In this document: positions 25,221 through 34,425 of the stretch, in pieces
Numbering within the stretch: position 1 is the first letter of the stretch
How the letters are laid out: every line of letters starts with the position of its first letter
NCBI GenBank assembly: GCA_032055545.1
Contig: DAMBQR010000009.1
Coordinates: forward strand, 1-64,000
Length of the DNA: 64,000 bases
Reading direction: 5' to 3'
Source of the DNA: Pseudescherichia sp032055545
GTDB lineage: Bacteria > Pseudomonadota > Gammaproteobacteria > Enterobacterales > Enterobacteriaceae
Program-made: the position numbers and the translations under genes
Notes under the pieces: model-generated
The model's database searches: none
Seen by the model: the letters and a program-made list of their open reading frames with translations, nothing else
What the model was told of the DNA's origin: nothing

Positions 25221-27569
25221 ATGAAAAGAAAACTTTCCTGGATTTGTGCAGTGGCGGTTGGGATGAGTGCTTTCCCGTCGCTGGTCACCCACGCGGCCCC
25301 GGCCACCCCGATGGTCACCGTGCCTGCCGCACCCGAGACGCCTGAAGCGCAGCCCGCTGCCGATCCGCAGGCCGTCGGCCAGGTGATGCCCGGCGTTACC
25401 GGCGCCAATGCGCCCATCGTCGCGGATAATGCCCCGTCGCGGGAGGTGAAGCTCTCTTTCGCCCAGATTGCGCCGCCGCCGGGCAGCATGGTGCTGCGCG
25501 GGGTCAAACCCGACGGCCAGATCGAATTTGGCATGCGCAGCGACGAAGTGGTCTCGAAGGCGATGCTGAATCTGGCGTACACCCCGTCGCCGTCGCTGCT
25601 GCCGGTGCAGTCGCAGCTGAAGGTCTATCTGAACGATGAGCTGATGGGCGTCCTGCCGGTCACCAAAGAGCAGCTGGGCAAGAAGACGCTCGCCCAGCTG
25701 GCTATCGATCCGCTCTATATCACCGACTATAACCGGGTGCGGCTGGAGTTCGTCGGCCACTACCGCGACGTCTGTGAAAACCCGGCCAGCAGCACGCTGT
25801 GGATGGACGTCGGACGCAGCAGCTCGCTGGAGATGACCTACCAGTCCCTGCCGCTGAAAAACGATCTCTCGCACTTCCCGGTGCCGTTCTATGACGCGCG
25901 GGATAACCGTCCGCTGGTGCTACCGATGGTCTTTGCCGGTGCGCCCGCGCTGGAGCAGCAGCAGGCGGCGAGCATTGTTGCCTCCTTCTTTGGCTCGCGC
26001 ATGGGCTGGCGCGGCCAGAGCTTCCCGGTGATCTACAACGGCCTGCCGGATCGCAACGCCATTGTGTTTGCCACCAACGACAAGCGCCCGGATTTCCTGC
26101 GCGACGCGCCGCCGGTGAACGCCCCGACGGTGGTGATGATGGATCACCCCGAAAACCCCTACGTGAAGCTGCTGGTGGTCTTTGGCCGCGATGATAAAGA
26201 TCTGCTGCAGGCGGCGAAGGGCATGGCCCAGGGTAACGTCCTGTTCCGTGGCGATCGCGTAGAGGTGAACGATGTTAAGCCGCTGCTGGCCCGTAAGCCG
26301 TACGACGCCCCGAACTGGGTGCGCACCGATCGGGCTATCTCCTTTGCCGAGCTGAAAAACTACGAGGAGCAGCTTCAGTCCGTAGGGCTTGAGCCGAACT
26401 CGATCGGCGTGGCGCTGAACCTGCCGCCGGATCTCTATCTGCTGCGCAGTAACGGCATCGATATGGATCTCAACTACCGCTACACCGCGCCGCCGACCAA
26501 AGACAGCTCGCGGATGGATATCAGCCTGAACAACCAGTTCCTGCAATCCTTCAACCTGACCAGCAACCAGGATACCAACCGTCTGCTGCTGCGCCTGCCG
26601 GTGCTGCAGGGGCTGCTGGATGGTAAAACCGCCGTCACCATTCCGGCGCTGCAGCTGGGGGCGCTTAACCAGCTGCGCTTTGATTTCCAGTACATGAACC
26701 CGATGCCAGGCGGCACCGTAGATAACTGCGTCACCTTCCAGCCGGTGCAGAACCGGGTGGTGATTGGCGATGACTCGACCATCGACTTCTCGAAGTACTA
26801 CCACTTTATTGCCATGCCGGACCTGCGTGCCTTTGCCAACGCGGGCTTCCCGTTCAGCCGCATGGCGGACCTTGCGGACACCATTGTGGTGCTGCCCGCT
26901 AACCCGAACCAGGGCCAGCTGACCACGCTGCTGGACTCTATCGGCCAGATTGGCGCACAAACCGGTCTCCCGGCGGTTAACCTGACCCTGACCAATGACG
27001 GCAGCCAGATCCAGAACAAGGATGCCGACGTGCTGGTCATCGGCGCTATCCCGGATAGCCTGAAGGATGACAAACGCATTGACCTGCTGGTGCAGGCGAC
27101 GCAGAGCTGGGTGAAGACGCCGCAGCGCCAGACCACCTTCCCGGCCATCATCCCGGACAACACCGATCGTCAGGCGGATGCCCAGACGGCGGTGACCTCC
27201 AGCGGCCCGATGGCGGCTATCGTCGGCTTCCAGTCGCCGTATAACGATCAGCGCAGCGTGGTTGCCCTGCTGGCGGATAGCCCGCGCGGCTACGAGCTGC
27301 TGAACGAGGCGATGAACGACAGCGGCAAACGTGCAGCAATGTATGGTTCCGTGACGGTGATCCGCGAGTCGGGCGTCAACGGCCTGCGAGTCGGGGATAT
27401 CTACTACGTCGGCCACCTGCCGTGGTTCGAGCGTATCTGGTATGCGCTCTCTAACCATCCGGTGCTGCTGGCGGTGCTGGCGGCGGTGAGCATCGTGCTG
27501 CTGGCCTGGGTACTGTGGCGTCTGCTTCGTATCATCAGCCGTCGTCGTCTCGACCCGCACGATGAGTAA
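25221..27569 (+). CDS. bcsB: Cellulose synthase periplasmic subunit BcsB (type II operon copy)
   Basis: The 782-residue product (E. coli 779) starts at the ATG of MKRKLSWICAVAVG, a signal peptide likely cut after VTHAA; a longer reading into bcsA is rejected because it lacks a signal. It has a proline- and alanine-rich linker, periplasmic carbohydrate-binding and flavodoxin-like domains, and a C-terminal membrane helix near 743-765 with basic tail RIISRRRLDPHDE. It forms the stable core complex with BcsA. bcsZ starts 3 bases after its stop. Confidence 0.96.
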   Translation: MKRKLSWICAVAVGMSAFPSLVTHAAPATPMVTVPAAPETPEAQPAADPQAVGQVMPGVTGANAPIVADNAPSREVKLSFAQIAPPPGSMVLRGVKPDGQIEFGMRSDEVVSKAMLNLAYTPSPSLLPVQSQLKVYLNDELMGVLPVTKEQLGKKTLAQLAIDPLYITDYNRVRLEFVGHYRDVCENPASSTLWMDVGRSSSLEMTYQSLPLKNDLSHFPVPFYDARDNRPLVLPMVFAGAPALEQQQAASIVASFFGSRMGWRGQSFPVIYNGLPDRNAIVFATNDKRPDFLRDAPPVNAPTVVMMDHPENPYVKLLVVFGRDDKDLLQAAKGMAQGNVLFRGDRVEVNDVKPLLARKPYDAPNWVRTDRAISFAELKNYEEQLQSVGLEPNSIGVALNLPPDLYLLRSNGIDMDLNYRYTAPPTKDSSRMDISLNNQFLQSFNLTSNQDTNRLLLRLPVLQGLLDGKTAVTIPALQLGALNQLRFDFQYMNPMPGGTVDNCVTFQPVQNRVVIGDDSTIDFSKYYHFIAMPDLRAFANAGFPFSRMADLADTIVVLPANPNQGQLTTLLDSIGQIGAQTGLPAVNLTLTNDGSQIQNKDADVLVIGAIPDSLKDDKRIDLLVQATQSWVKTPQRQTTFPAIIPDNTDRQADAQTAVTSSGPMAAIVGFQSPYNDQRSVVALLADSPRGYELLNEAMNDSGKRAAMYGSVTVIRESGVNGLRVGDIYYVGHLPWFERIWYALSNHPVLLAVLAAVSIVLLAWVLWRLLRIISRRRLDPHDE

Positions 27570-27572
27570 GCC

Positions 27573-28676
27573 ATGAAGACCTTACTGCGTGGAGCGATCG
27601 CCGCCACGCTGCTGCTGGCGGCGGCGGGTACGCACGCCGCCTGTAGCTGGCCGGCCTGGACCGCATTTAAAAAGGATTACCTTAGCGACGGCGGGCGGGT
27701 GATCGATCCCAGCGATGCCCGGAAGATCACGACCTCCGAAGGGCAGAGCTACGGGCTGTTCTTCGCCCTTGCCGCCAACGACCGACCCGGCTTCGACAAG
27801 ATCCTAACGTGGACTGAGGATAACCTCGCCGAAGGTGACCTCGCGTCCCATCTTCCCGCCTGGCTGTGGGGCAAGAAGGGCGACGCGGAGTGGACGGTGC
27901 TGGACACCAACTCCGCCTCCGACGCCGATATCTGGATCGTCTGGTCGCTGTTTGAGGCCGGACGCCTGTGGAAAGAGCCGCGCTACACCGCCCTGGCCCA
28001 GGGACTGCTCAAGCATATCGTCAGCGAAGAGGTGGTGAACGTGCCGGGGCTGGGTTCAATGCTGCTGCCGGGCAAAATTGGCTTCGCCGAGAAAGAGCGC
28101 TGGCGCTTTAACCCCAGCTATCTGCCGCCGCAGGTGGCGCAGTATCTCACCCGCTTTGGCGCACCCTGGACCACGCTGCGGGAGACCAACCTGCGCCTGC
28201 TGTTAGAGACCGCTCCCAAAGGTTTCTCCCCGGACTGGGTGAGCTACGAGAAGGGTGGCGGCTGGAGCCTGAAACCGGAGAGCAAGCTGGTCTCAAGCTA
28301 TGATGCTATTCGCGTCTACTTGTGGGTCGGCATGCTGCACGACAGCGATCTGCAAAAAAATCGCCTGCTGGCGCGCTTTAAGCCGATGGCGGCGCTGACG
28401 GCGAAAAACGGCGTGCCGCCGGAGAAGGTGAACGTGGTCACCGGCGCGGCCCAGGGCAGCGGTGCGACGGGCTTCTCCGCCGCCCTGCTGCCGTTTATGC
28501 AAAACCGCGACGCACAAGCGGTGCTGCGCCAGCGCGTTGCCGACAATTTTCCCGGCAGCGACGCCTATTACAGCTACGTGCTCACCCTCTTTGGACAGGG
28601 CTGGGATGAGCACCGTTTTCGTTTCACCTCCCAAGGTGAGTTACAACCTGACTGGGGCCAGGAATGCGCACGCTAA
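27573..28676 (+). CDS. bcsZ: Endoglucanase BcsZ, GH8 family (type II operon copy)
   Basis: Periplasmic cellulase of 367 residues (E. coli 368). Signal peptide through GTHAA, then CSWPAWTAFKKDYL. Glu56 (TTSEGQSYG) and Asp244 (SSYDAIR) align with catalytic Glu55 and Asp243 of the E. coli enzyme. It cleaves or edits the glucan during export. Its 3' end overlaps bcsC by 13 bases. Confidence 0.97.
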   Translation: MKTLLRGAIAATLLLAAAGTHAACSWPAWTAFKKDYLSDGGRVIDPSDARKITTSEGQSYGLFFALAANDRPGFDKILTWTEDNLAEGDLASHLPAWLWGKKGDAEWTVLDTNSASDADIWIVWSLFEAGRLWKEPRYTALAQGLLKHIVSEEVVNVPGLGSMLLPGKIGFAEKERWRFNPSYLPPQVAQYLTRFGAPWTTLRETNLRLLLETAPKGFSPDWVSYEKGGGWSLKPESKLVSSYDAIRVYLWVGMLHDSDLQKNRLLARFKPMAALTAKNGVPPEKVNVVTGAAQGSGATGFSAALLPFMQNRDAQAVLRQRVADNFPGSDAYYSYVLTLFGQGWDEHRFRFTSQGELQPDWGQECAR

Positions 28677-31600
28677 CCCTACGCTTACTTGCTTTATCGC
28701 TGGGCATCGCGCTGATGCCAAAGACGTATGCGGCCCCGACAGCCCAGCAGCAACAGTTGCTTGAGCAGGTCCGGCTCGGAGAATCTACCCGTCGTGAGGA
28801 TCTGGTACGCCAGTCCCTCTACCGGCTGGAGCTTATCGATCCTAATAACCCCGAGGTGATTGCCGCCCGCCAGCGCTATCTGCTGCGCCAGGGGGACACC
28901 GCGGGTGCGCAGCAGCAGCTTGATAGACTGGCGCAGCTCGCCCCCAACTCGGCGGCGTACCGGGAAGCACAAAGCACCATGGCTCTCTCCACCGCCCAGG
29001 GGCGACAGGGGTTGCAGGAGGCGCGACTGCTGGCCACCACCGGCCATACGGCGGAGGCCATCGCTGCCTATGACAAAATTTTGCAGGGCAACCCGCCGGA
29101 TAGCGATCTCGCCGCCGAATACTGGACGCTGGTGGCGAAGGTGCCCGAGCGACGCAGCCAGGCCATTACCCAGCTGAAGAGCGCCAACGCCCGCTACCCC
29201 GGTAATCCCCAGCTGCAAAACTCGCTGGCGCAGCTGCTGTTTGCCAACGGGCGCAGCGATGAAGGTTATACCGTCCTGCGCCAGATGGCGAAGTCGGGAA
29301 CCACCCGCGAAGCGGCGGCGGCCATCTGGTATCAACAGATTCAAAATATGCCGGTGAGCGATGCCAGCGTGCAGGCGCTGCAGCAGTTTCTGAACGAGTT
29401 TAGCAGCGGCGATACGGTGGATACCGCCCGGGCGACGCTGGCGAAACAGCAGCAGCAGCTGGCCGATCCGGCGTTCCGCGCCCGTTCACGCGGGCTGGCC
29501 GCGGTTGATGCCGGGCAGGGCGGGCAGGCTATCGCCCCGCTGCAGCAGGCGCTGAATGCCGACCAGAACGACGGTGAAACCACCGGCGCGCTCGGCCAGG
29601 CTTACTCGCAAAAGGGCGATCGCGCCCGGGCGGTTCCCCTGCTAGAGAGAGCGATCGCCCTGGCGCCGCAGAGCAGCAACCGCAGCAAGTGGGATAGCCT
29701 GCTGCAAACTAACCGCTACTGGCTGCTGATCCAGCAGGGTGACGCCGCGCTGAAGGCCAACAATCCGGGTCAGGCAGAACGACTTTACCAGCAGGCGCGG
29801 GGGGTAGATAACACCGACAGCTACGCCGTGCTGGGGTTGGGTGACGCCGCCGTCGCCCGCAAGGATAACGCCGCCGCCGAGCGCTACTACCAGCAGGCGC
29901 TGCGCATGGACAGCGGCAACAGCAACGCGGTGCGCGGGCTGGCCAATATTTATCGCGCGCAGTCGCCGGAAAAAGCCTCCGCCTGGATTGCCTCCCTTCC
30001 TGCCAGCCAGCGCCGCAGCGTGGATGACATTGAGCGTAGCCTCGCTAACGATCGACTGGCGCAGCAGGCTGAAAGCCTGGAGAACCAGGGGCGCTGGGCG
30101 CAGGCGGCTGAGATCCAGCGCCGTCGCCTGGCGGCCGATCCGGACAGCGTCTGGATCGCCTACCGTCTCTCCCGCGACCTCTGGAGCGCCGGGAAGCACG
30201 CCGAGGCCGACGCGCAGATGCGCGATCTGGTTCGCCGTCAGCCTAACGATCCGACTCAGGTCTACGCCTACAGCCTCTATCTCTCCGGCAACGACCAGGA
30301 TCGCGCCGCGCTGGCGCACCTCAATACCCTGCCGCGCAGCAAATGGGACAGCAATATGCAGGAGCTGGCGAGCCGGCTGGAGGGCAACCAGCTGCTGGAG
30401 ACCGCCAACCGCCTCCGCGACAGCGGCCAGGAGCAGGAGGCCGAAGCGCTGCTCAGGCAGCAGCCTGCTTCTACGCGAATCGACCTGACTCTTGCGGACT
30501 GGGCGCAGCAGCGCGGTGATTACGCTACTGCCCGCGCCGGGTATGAGACCGTGCTGGCCCGTGAACCGGCTAACGCCGACGCCCGCCTGAGCCTGGTAGA
30601 GGTAGCGATTGCCGAGGGCAACCCGCTTGCGGCGCGCCAGCAGCTGGCGACGCTGAACGAGATGCCACAGACCGAGCCGCCGTCAATCAACATGCAGCGC
30701 CGGATGGCGCTGGTGCGGGCGCAGCTGGGGGACAGGGTTCTGGCCCAGCGCACCTATGACACCATCGTGCCCGAGGCGAAGGCGCTGCCGCCGTCGCAGG
30801 ATAGCACCCTGGTGCTGCGTGACTATGGCCGCTTCCAGCAGGCCAACGGCGAGCCGCAGCTGGCGCTGGAGAGCTATAAACAGGCGATGGTCGCGGCAGG
30901 CATTGCCTCGACACCCGCCCAGGATAACGACACCTTTACCCGCCAGACGCGTAACGATGCCAGCGATGACTGGCTGAAGCGCGGCCTGCGCAGCGACGCC
31001 GCCGATCTCTATCGCCAGCAGGATCTCAACGTCACGCTGGCGCATGACTACTGGGGCTCCAGCGGCACCGGCGGCTACTCCGATCTCAAGGCCAACACCA
31101 CCATGCTGCAGGCTGATGCGCCGCTTGCCGATGGCCGGATGTTCTTCCGTACCGACGTGGTCAATATGAACGTCGGATCGTTTTCAACGAATGAAGAAGG
31201 TGTATATCAGCCCAGGTGGGGAACCTGTAATGAGATACAGTGTATTAATGACGATAAAAGCCAATCTGACGGTGGCGTAAGCGTAGCGGCTGGCTGGCGT
31301 AACGATACCTGGGAGGGGGACATTGGCACCACCCCGATGGGTTTCCGTGTCGTTGATGTGGTTGGCGGCCTAAGTTATAGCAACGATCTAGGCCCGGTCG
31401 GTTATACGCTAGACGTGCACCGCCGCCCAATTTCAAGCTCTTTATTGGCATTTGGCGGGCAACGCGATCCAGGAAGCAATACAGGCAAAACCTGGGGCGG
31501 CGTACGCTCCACCGGCGGCGGCGTTAGCCTGAGCTACGACCAGGGTGAAGCGCACGGCGTCTGGGCGAGCCTCAGCGCCGACGCGCTTACCGGCAAGAAC

Positions 31601-32152
31601 GTGGATGACAACTGGCGCGTGCGCTGGATGACCGGCTACTACTACAAGCTGGTCAACGAAGATAACCGCCGCGTCACCGTTGGCCTGAACAATATGCTCT
31701 GGCACTATGAAAAGGATCTGAGCAGTTATACCCTCGGTCAGGGGGGCTACTATAGCCCGCAGAAATACCTCTCGTTTGCCGTGCCGGTAACGTGGCGTGA
31801 AAGAACGGAGAACTGGTCGTGGGAGCTGGGTGGTTCGCTCTCTTGGTCGCATTCGGCTACCCGCACTCAGGATCGCTACCCGCTGCTTAACCTCATACCA
31901 GAGGATTATCGTGCGCGGGCCAGCGAAACTAACGATCCAGGATCGAAAAGCAACGGCTTTGGCTATACGGCACGCGCGCTGATTGAGCGCCGTATTACCT
32001 CTAACTGGTCCGTTGGCGCCGCCATCGATATTCAGCAGGCGGAGGACTACACCCCGAGTCACGGCATGCTCTATGTCCGCTACTCGCAGGCGGGCTGGCA
32101 GGGCGATATGGACTCGCCGCCGCAGGTGCTGACGCCTCACGCAGACTGGTAA
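28664..32152 (+). CDS. bcsC: Cellulose export protein BcsC (type II operon copy)
   Basis: The 1162-residue product (E. coli 1157) has a signal peptide ending near TYAA. A long TPR solenoid follows to about residue 780, then a C-terminal beta-barrel closing with YVRYSQAGWQGDMD. It links the inner-membrane synthase to the outer membrane. Within the barrel, bases 31170-31470 are noticeably less GC-rich than the rest. They encode a loop with a Cys pair (GTCNEIQC) also present in the E. coli protein. Last gene of bcsRQABZC; pdeK follows 113 bases later. Confidence 0.96.
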   Translation: MRTLTLRLLALSLGIALMPKTYAAPTAQQQQLLEQVRLGESTRREDLVRQSLYRLELIDPNNPEVIAARQRYLLRQGDTAGAQQQLDRLAQLAPNSAAYREAQSTMALSTAQGRQGLQEARLLATTGHTAEAIAAYDKILQGNPPDSDLAAEYWTLVAKVPERRSQAITQLKSANARYPGNPQLQNSLAQLLFANGRSDEGYTVLRQMAKSGTTREAAAAIWYQQIQNMPVSDASVQALQQFLNEFSSGDTVDTARATLAKQQQQLADPAFRARSRGLAAVDAGQGGQAIAPLQQALNADQNDGETTGALGQAYSQKGDRARAVPLLERAIALAPQSSNRSKWDSLLQTNRYWLLIQQGDAALKANNPGQAERLYQQARGVDNTDSYAVLGLGDAAVARKDNAAAERYYQQALRMDSGNSNAVRGLANIYRAQSPEKASAWIASLPASQRRSVDDIERSLANDRLAQQAESLENQGRWAQAAEIQRRRLAADPDSVWIAYRLSRDLWSAGKHAEADAQMRDLVRRQPNDPTQVYAYSLYLSGNDQDRAALAHLNTLPRSKWDSNMQELASRLEGNQLLETANRLRDSGQEQEAEALLRQQPASTRIDLTLADWAQQRGDYATARAGYETVLAREPANADARLSLVEVAIAEGNPLAARQQLATLNEMPQTEPPSINMQRRMALVRAQLGDRVLAQRTYDTIVPEAKALPPSQDSTLVLRDYGRFQQANGEPQLALESYKQAMVAAGIASTPAQDNDTFTRQTRNDASDDWLKRGLRSDAADLYRQQDLNVTLAHDYWGSSGTGGYSDLKANTTMLQADAPLADGRMFFRTDVVNMNVGSFSTNEEGVYQPRWGTCNEIQCINDDKSQSDGGVSVAAGWRNDTWEGDIGTTPMGFRVVDVVGGLSYSNDLGPVGYTLDVHRRPISSSLLAFGGQRDPGSNTGKTWGGVRSTGGGVSLSYDQGEAHGVWASLSADALTGKNVDDNWRVRWMTGYYYKLVNEDNRRVTVGLNNMLWHYEKDLSSYTLGQGGYYSPQKYLSFAVPVTWRERTENWSWELGGSLSWSHSATRTQDRYPLLNLIPEDYRARASETNDPGSKSNGFGYTARALIERRITSNWSVGAAIDIQQAEDYTPSHGMLYVRYSQAGWQGDMDSPPQVLTPHADW

Positions 32153-32181
32153 CGCGCCAGGCTCTCTATCCCAGTCTTAAT

Positions 32182-32214
32182 CTGCTGTCAGAATCGAGTA
32201 TACTCTGACAGCAG
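32182..32214. terminator. Strong inverted repeat between bcsC and pdeK
   Basis: A perfect 11-bp stem, CTGCTGTCAGA with TCTGACAGCAG and an 11-base loop, starts 29 bases after bcsC. No T tract follows, so it is either an inefficient or Rho-assisted terminator or an RNA-stabilising hairpin, leaving room for read-through into pdeK. Confidence 0.5.
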
Positions 32215-32265
32215 GCAGGTAGCCGCCGGTTACTTTTGCGGACACGGAGTATTTGGAGAGTCAAT

Positions 32266-34269
32266 TTGCGCGTTAGCCGTTCGTTAACCATTAAACAGAT
32301 GGCGATGGTCTCGATCGTCGCCATGGTGTTTATTTTCCTTTTTTGCGTCATTTTGCTGTTCCATTTTGTGCAGCAGAATCGCTACAACACCGGCACGCAG
32401 CTGGAGAGCATCGCGCGCTCGGTGCGTGAGCCGCTCTCCGCCGCTATTTTGAAGGGCGACATTGCCGACGCGGAGGCTATCCTCAAACGCATCCAGCCGG
32501 CGGGCGTCGTCAGCCGGGCGGACGTTGTCCTGCCGAATCAGTTTCAGGCCCTGCGCATGAGCTTTATCCCCGAGCGGCCGGTGCCGGTGACCATTACCCG
32601 ACTCTTTGAACTGCCGGTGCAGATCTCGCTGCCTATTTACTCCCTTGAGCGTCCGGCCAACCCGCAGCCGCTGGCCTATCTGGTCCTGCAGGCGGACTCA
32701 TTCCGCATGTATAAGTTCGTGATGAGCACCGTCTCAACGTTAGTCACTACTTACTTACTTCTCGTACTGATCATGACGGTGGCGCTCACCTGGTGCATCA
32801 GCCGACTGATCATCCGGCCGCTGCGCAAGATCGCCCGCGAATTGAATGACCTGTCGCCGCAGGATCACCCTGGTCACCAGCTGACGCTGCCCCGCCATCA
32901 TCATGATGATGAGATTGGCATGCTGGTGCGCGGCTACAACCGCCACCAGCAGATGGTGCTGCGTCAGTATGAAGAGCTGAACAGCCAGACGACACGCTTT
33001 CCCGTATCGGAGCTGCCGAATAAGGCCTTTATGATGGCCCTTCTGGAGCAGACCGTGGCCCGGCAAAAAACCACTGCGCTGATGGTTATCGCCTGTGAAA
33101 CCCTGCAGGATACGGCAGGGGTACTCAAAGAGAGCCAGCGTGAAATGCTGCTCCTGACGCTGGTAGAGAAGATCAAGTCGGTCCTGGCCCCGCGTATGGT
33201 GCTGGCCCAGGTGAGTACGGATACCTTTGCCATCATTGGCAACGGCGCCAGCGAGCCGTGGCACGCCATTACGCTGGGTCAGCAAGTGCTCACTGTTATT
33301 AACGAGCGTCTGCCGGTGCAGGGCATTCAGCTGCGCCCGAGCGCCAGCATTGGTATCGCCATGTTCTATGGCGACGTGACGGCGGAGCAGCTCTACCGCC
33401 GGGCTATCTCAGCGGCGCTCTCCGCTCGTCGCAAAGGCAAAAACCAGATCCAGTTCTTCGACCCTGAGCAGATGGCGACGGCGCAAAAGCGGCTGACGGA
33501 AGAGAGCGACATCTTAAACGCGCTGGATAACCATCAATTTGCCATCTGGCTACAGCCGCAGGTTAATCTGGCGACCAGCGAGGTAGTGAGCGCCGAGGCC
33601 CTGCTGCGCCAGCAGCAGCCGGACGGCAGCTGGGAGCTGCCGGAGGGGCTTATCGATAGCATTGAGTCCTGCGGGCTGATGATTGTTGTCGGCCACTGGG
33701 TGCTGGAAGAGTCCTGCCGCCTGCTCGCGGCGTGGCAGGCGCGAGGCATTATGCTGCCGCTGTCGGTTAACCTCTCGGCGCTGCAGCTGATGCACGAGGA
33801 TATGGTGCGGGACCTGCTTGCGCTGCTGGAGCGCTACCGTATTGCGCCCGGCACGCTGATCCTCGAGGTGACCGAAAGCCGCCGCATTGACGATCCGCAC
33901 GCGGCGGTGGCTATCCTGCGTCCCCTGCGCAATGCCGGGGTGCGTATCGCGCTGGATGATTTCGGTATGGGCTACGCAGGCCTGCGTCAGCTCCAGCACA
34001 TGAAGTCCCTGCCGGTGGACGTGCTGAAGATCGACAAGATTTTTGTTGAAGGGCTGCCGGAGGACAGCAGCATGGTCTCGTCGATTATTCATATGGCCCG
34101 CAGCCTCGATCTGAATATCATCGCGGAAGGCGTTGAGACCGAGGCGCAACGCGCCTGGCTACAGGAGGCGGGGGTGGAGATGGCCCAGGGTTATCTTTTT
34201 GGCCGCGCGGTGGCCCCGGAGGCGTTTGAGCAGCATAATCTTCCCCATCTGGCTGACGGCAGCGCGTAG
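32266..34269 (+). CDS. pdeK: PdeK (YhjK), membrane GGDEF-EAL phosphodiesterase
   Basis: The product follows E. coli YhjK along its length. TTG start chosen behind GGAGAG (spacing 5) because it gives the family N-terminus RVSRSLTIKQMAMV; 667 residues. One membrane helix near 15-38, a periplasmic part, a second helix near 160-185, a HAMP-like linker, then a GGDEF domain without the GGDEF motif (SIGIAMFYGD only). The EAL domain keeps E444-A-L-L-R, VNLSALQL, EVTES, DDFGMGY, KIDK and EGVET, so it should hydrolyse cyclic di-GMP. Its place behind bcsC suggests local tuning of cellulose. Confidence 0.93.
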   Translation: MRVSRSLTIKQMAMVSIVAMVFIFLFCVILLFHFVQQNRYNTGTQLESIARSVREPLSAAILKGDIADAEAILKRIQPAGVVSRADVVLPNQFQALRMSFIPERPVPVTITRLFELPVQISLPIYSLERPANPQPLAYLVLQADSFRMYKFVMSTVSTLVTTYLLLVLIMTVALTWCISRLIIRPLRKIARELNDLSPQDHPGHQLTLPRHHHDDEIGMLVRGYNRHQQMVLRQYEELNSQTTRFPVSELPNKAFMMALLEQTVARQKTTALMVIACETLQDTAGVLKESQREMLLLTLVEKIKSVLAPRMVLAQVSTDTFAIIGNGASEPWHAITLGQQVLTVINERLPVQGIQLRPSASIGIAMFYGDVTAEQLYRRAISAALSARRKGKNQIQFFDPEQMATAQKRLTEESDILNALDNHQFAIWLQPQVNLATSEVVSAEALLRQQQPDGSWELPEGLIDSIESCGLMIVVGHWVLEESCRLLAAWQARGIMLPLSVNLSALQLMHEDMVRDLLALLERYRIAPGTLILEVTESRRIDDPHAAVAILRPLRNAGVRIALDDFGMGYAGLRQLQHMKSLPVDVLKIDKIFVEGLPEDSSMVSSIIHMARSLDLNIIAEGVETEAQRAWLQEAGVEMAQGYLFGRAVAPEAFEQHNLPHLADGSA

Positions 34270-34425
34270 AACCCGCACTCACTTGTGCGAGCTGGCTCAA
34301 ATTTTTTAACATTTCTGTTTCAAATTTGAAGTAAGTTTATTTCTGCGATGTTGTTCGGGTGTTATTTTAAGACCGCAGGCGACCCAACCCTACAATGCCT
34401 GTGGTTTTTAATTCAAGGACACCCT

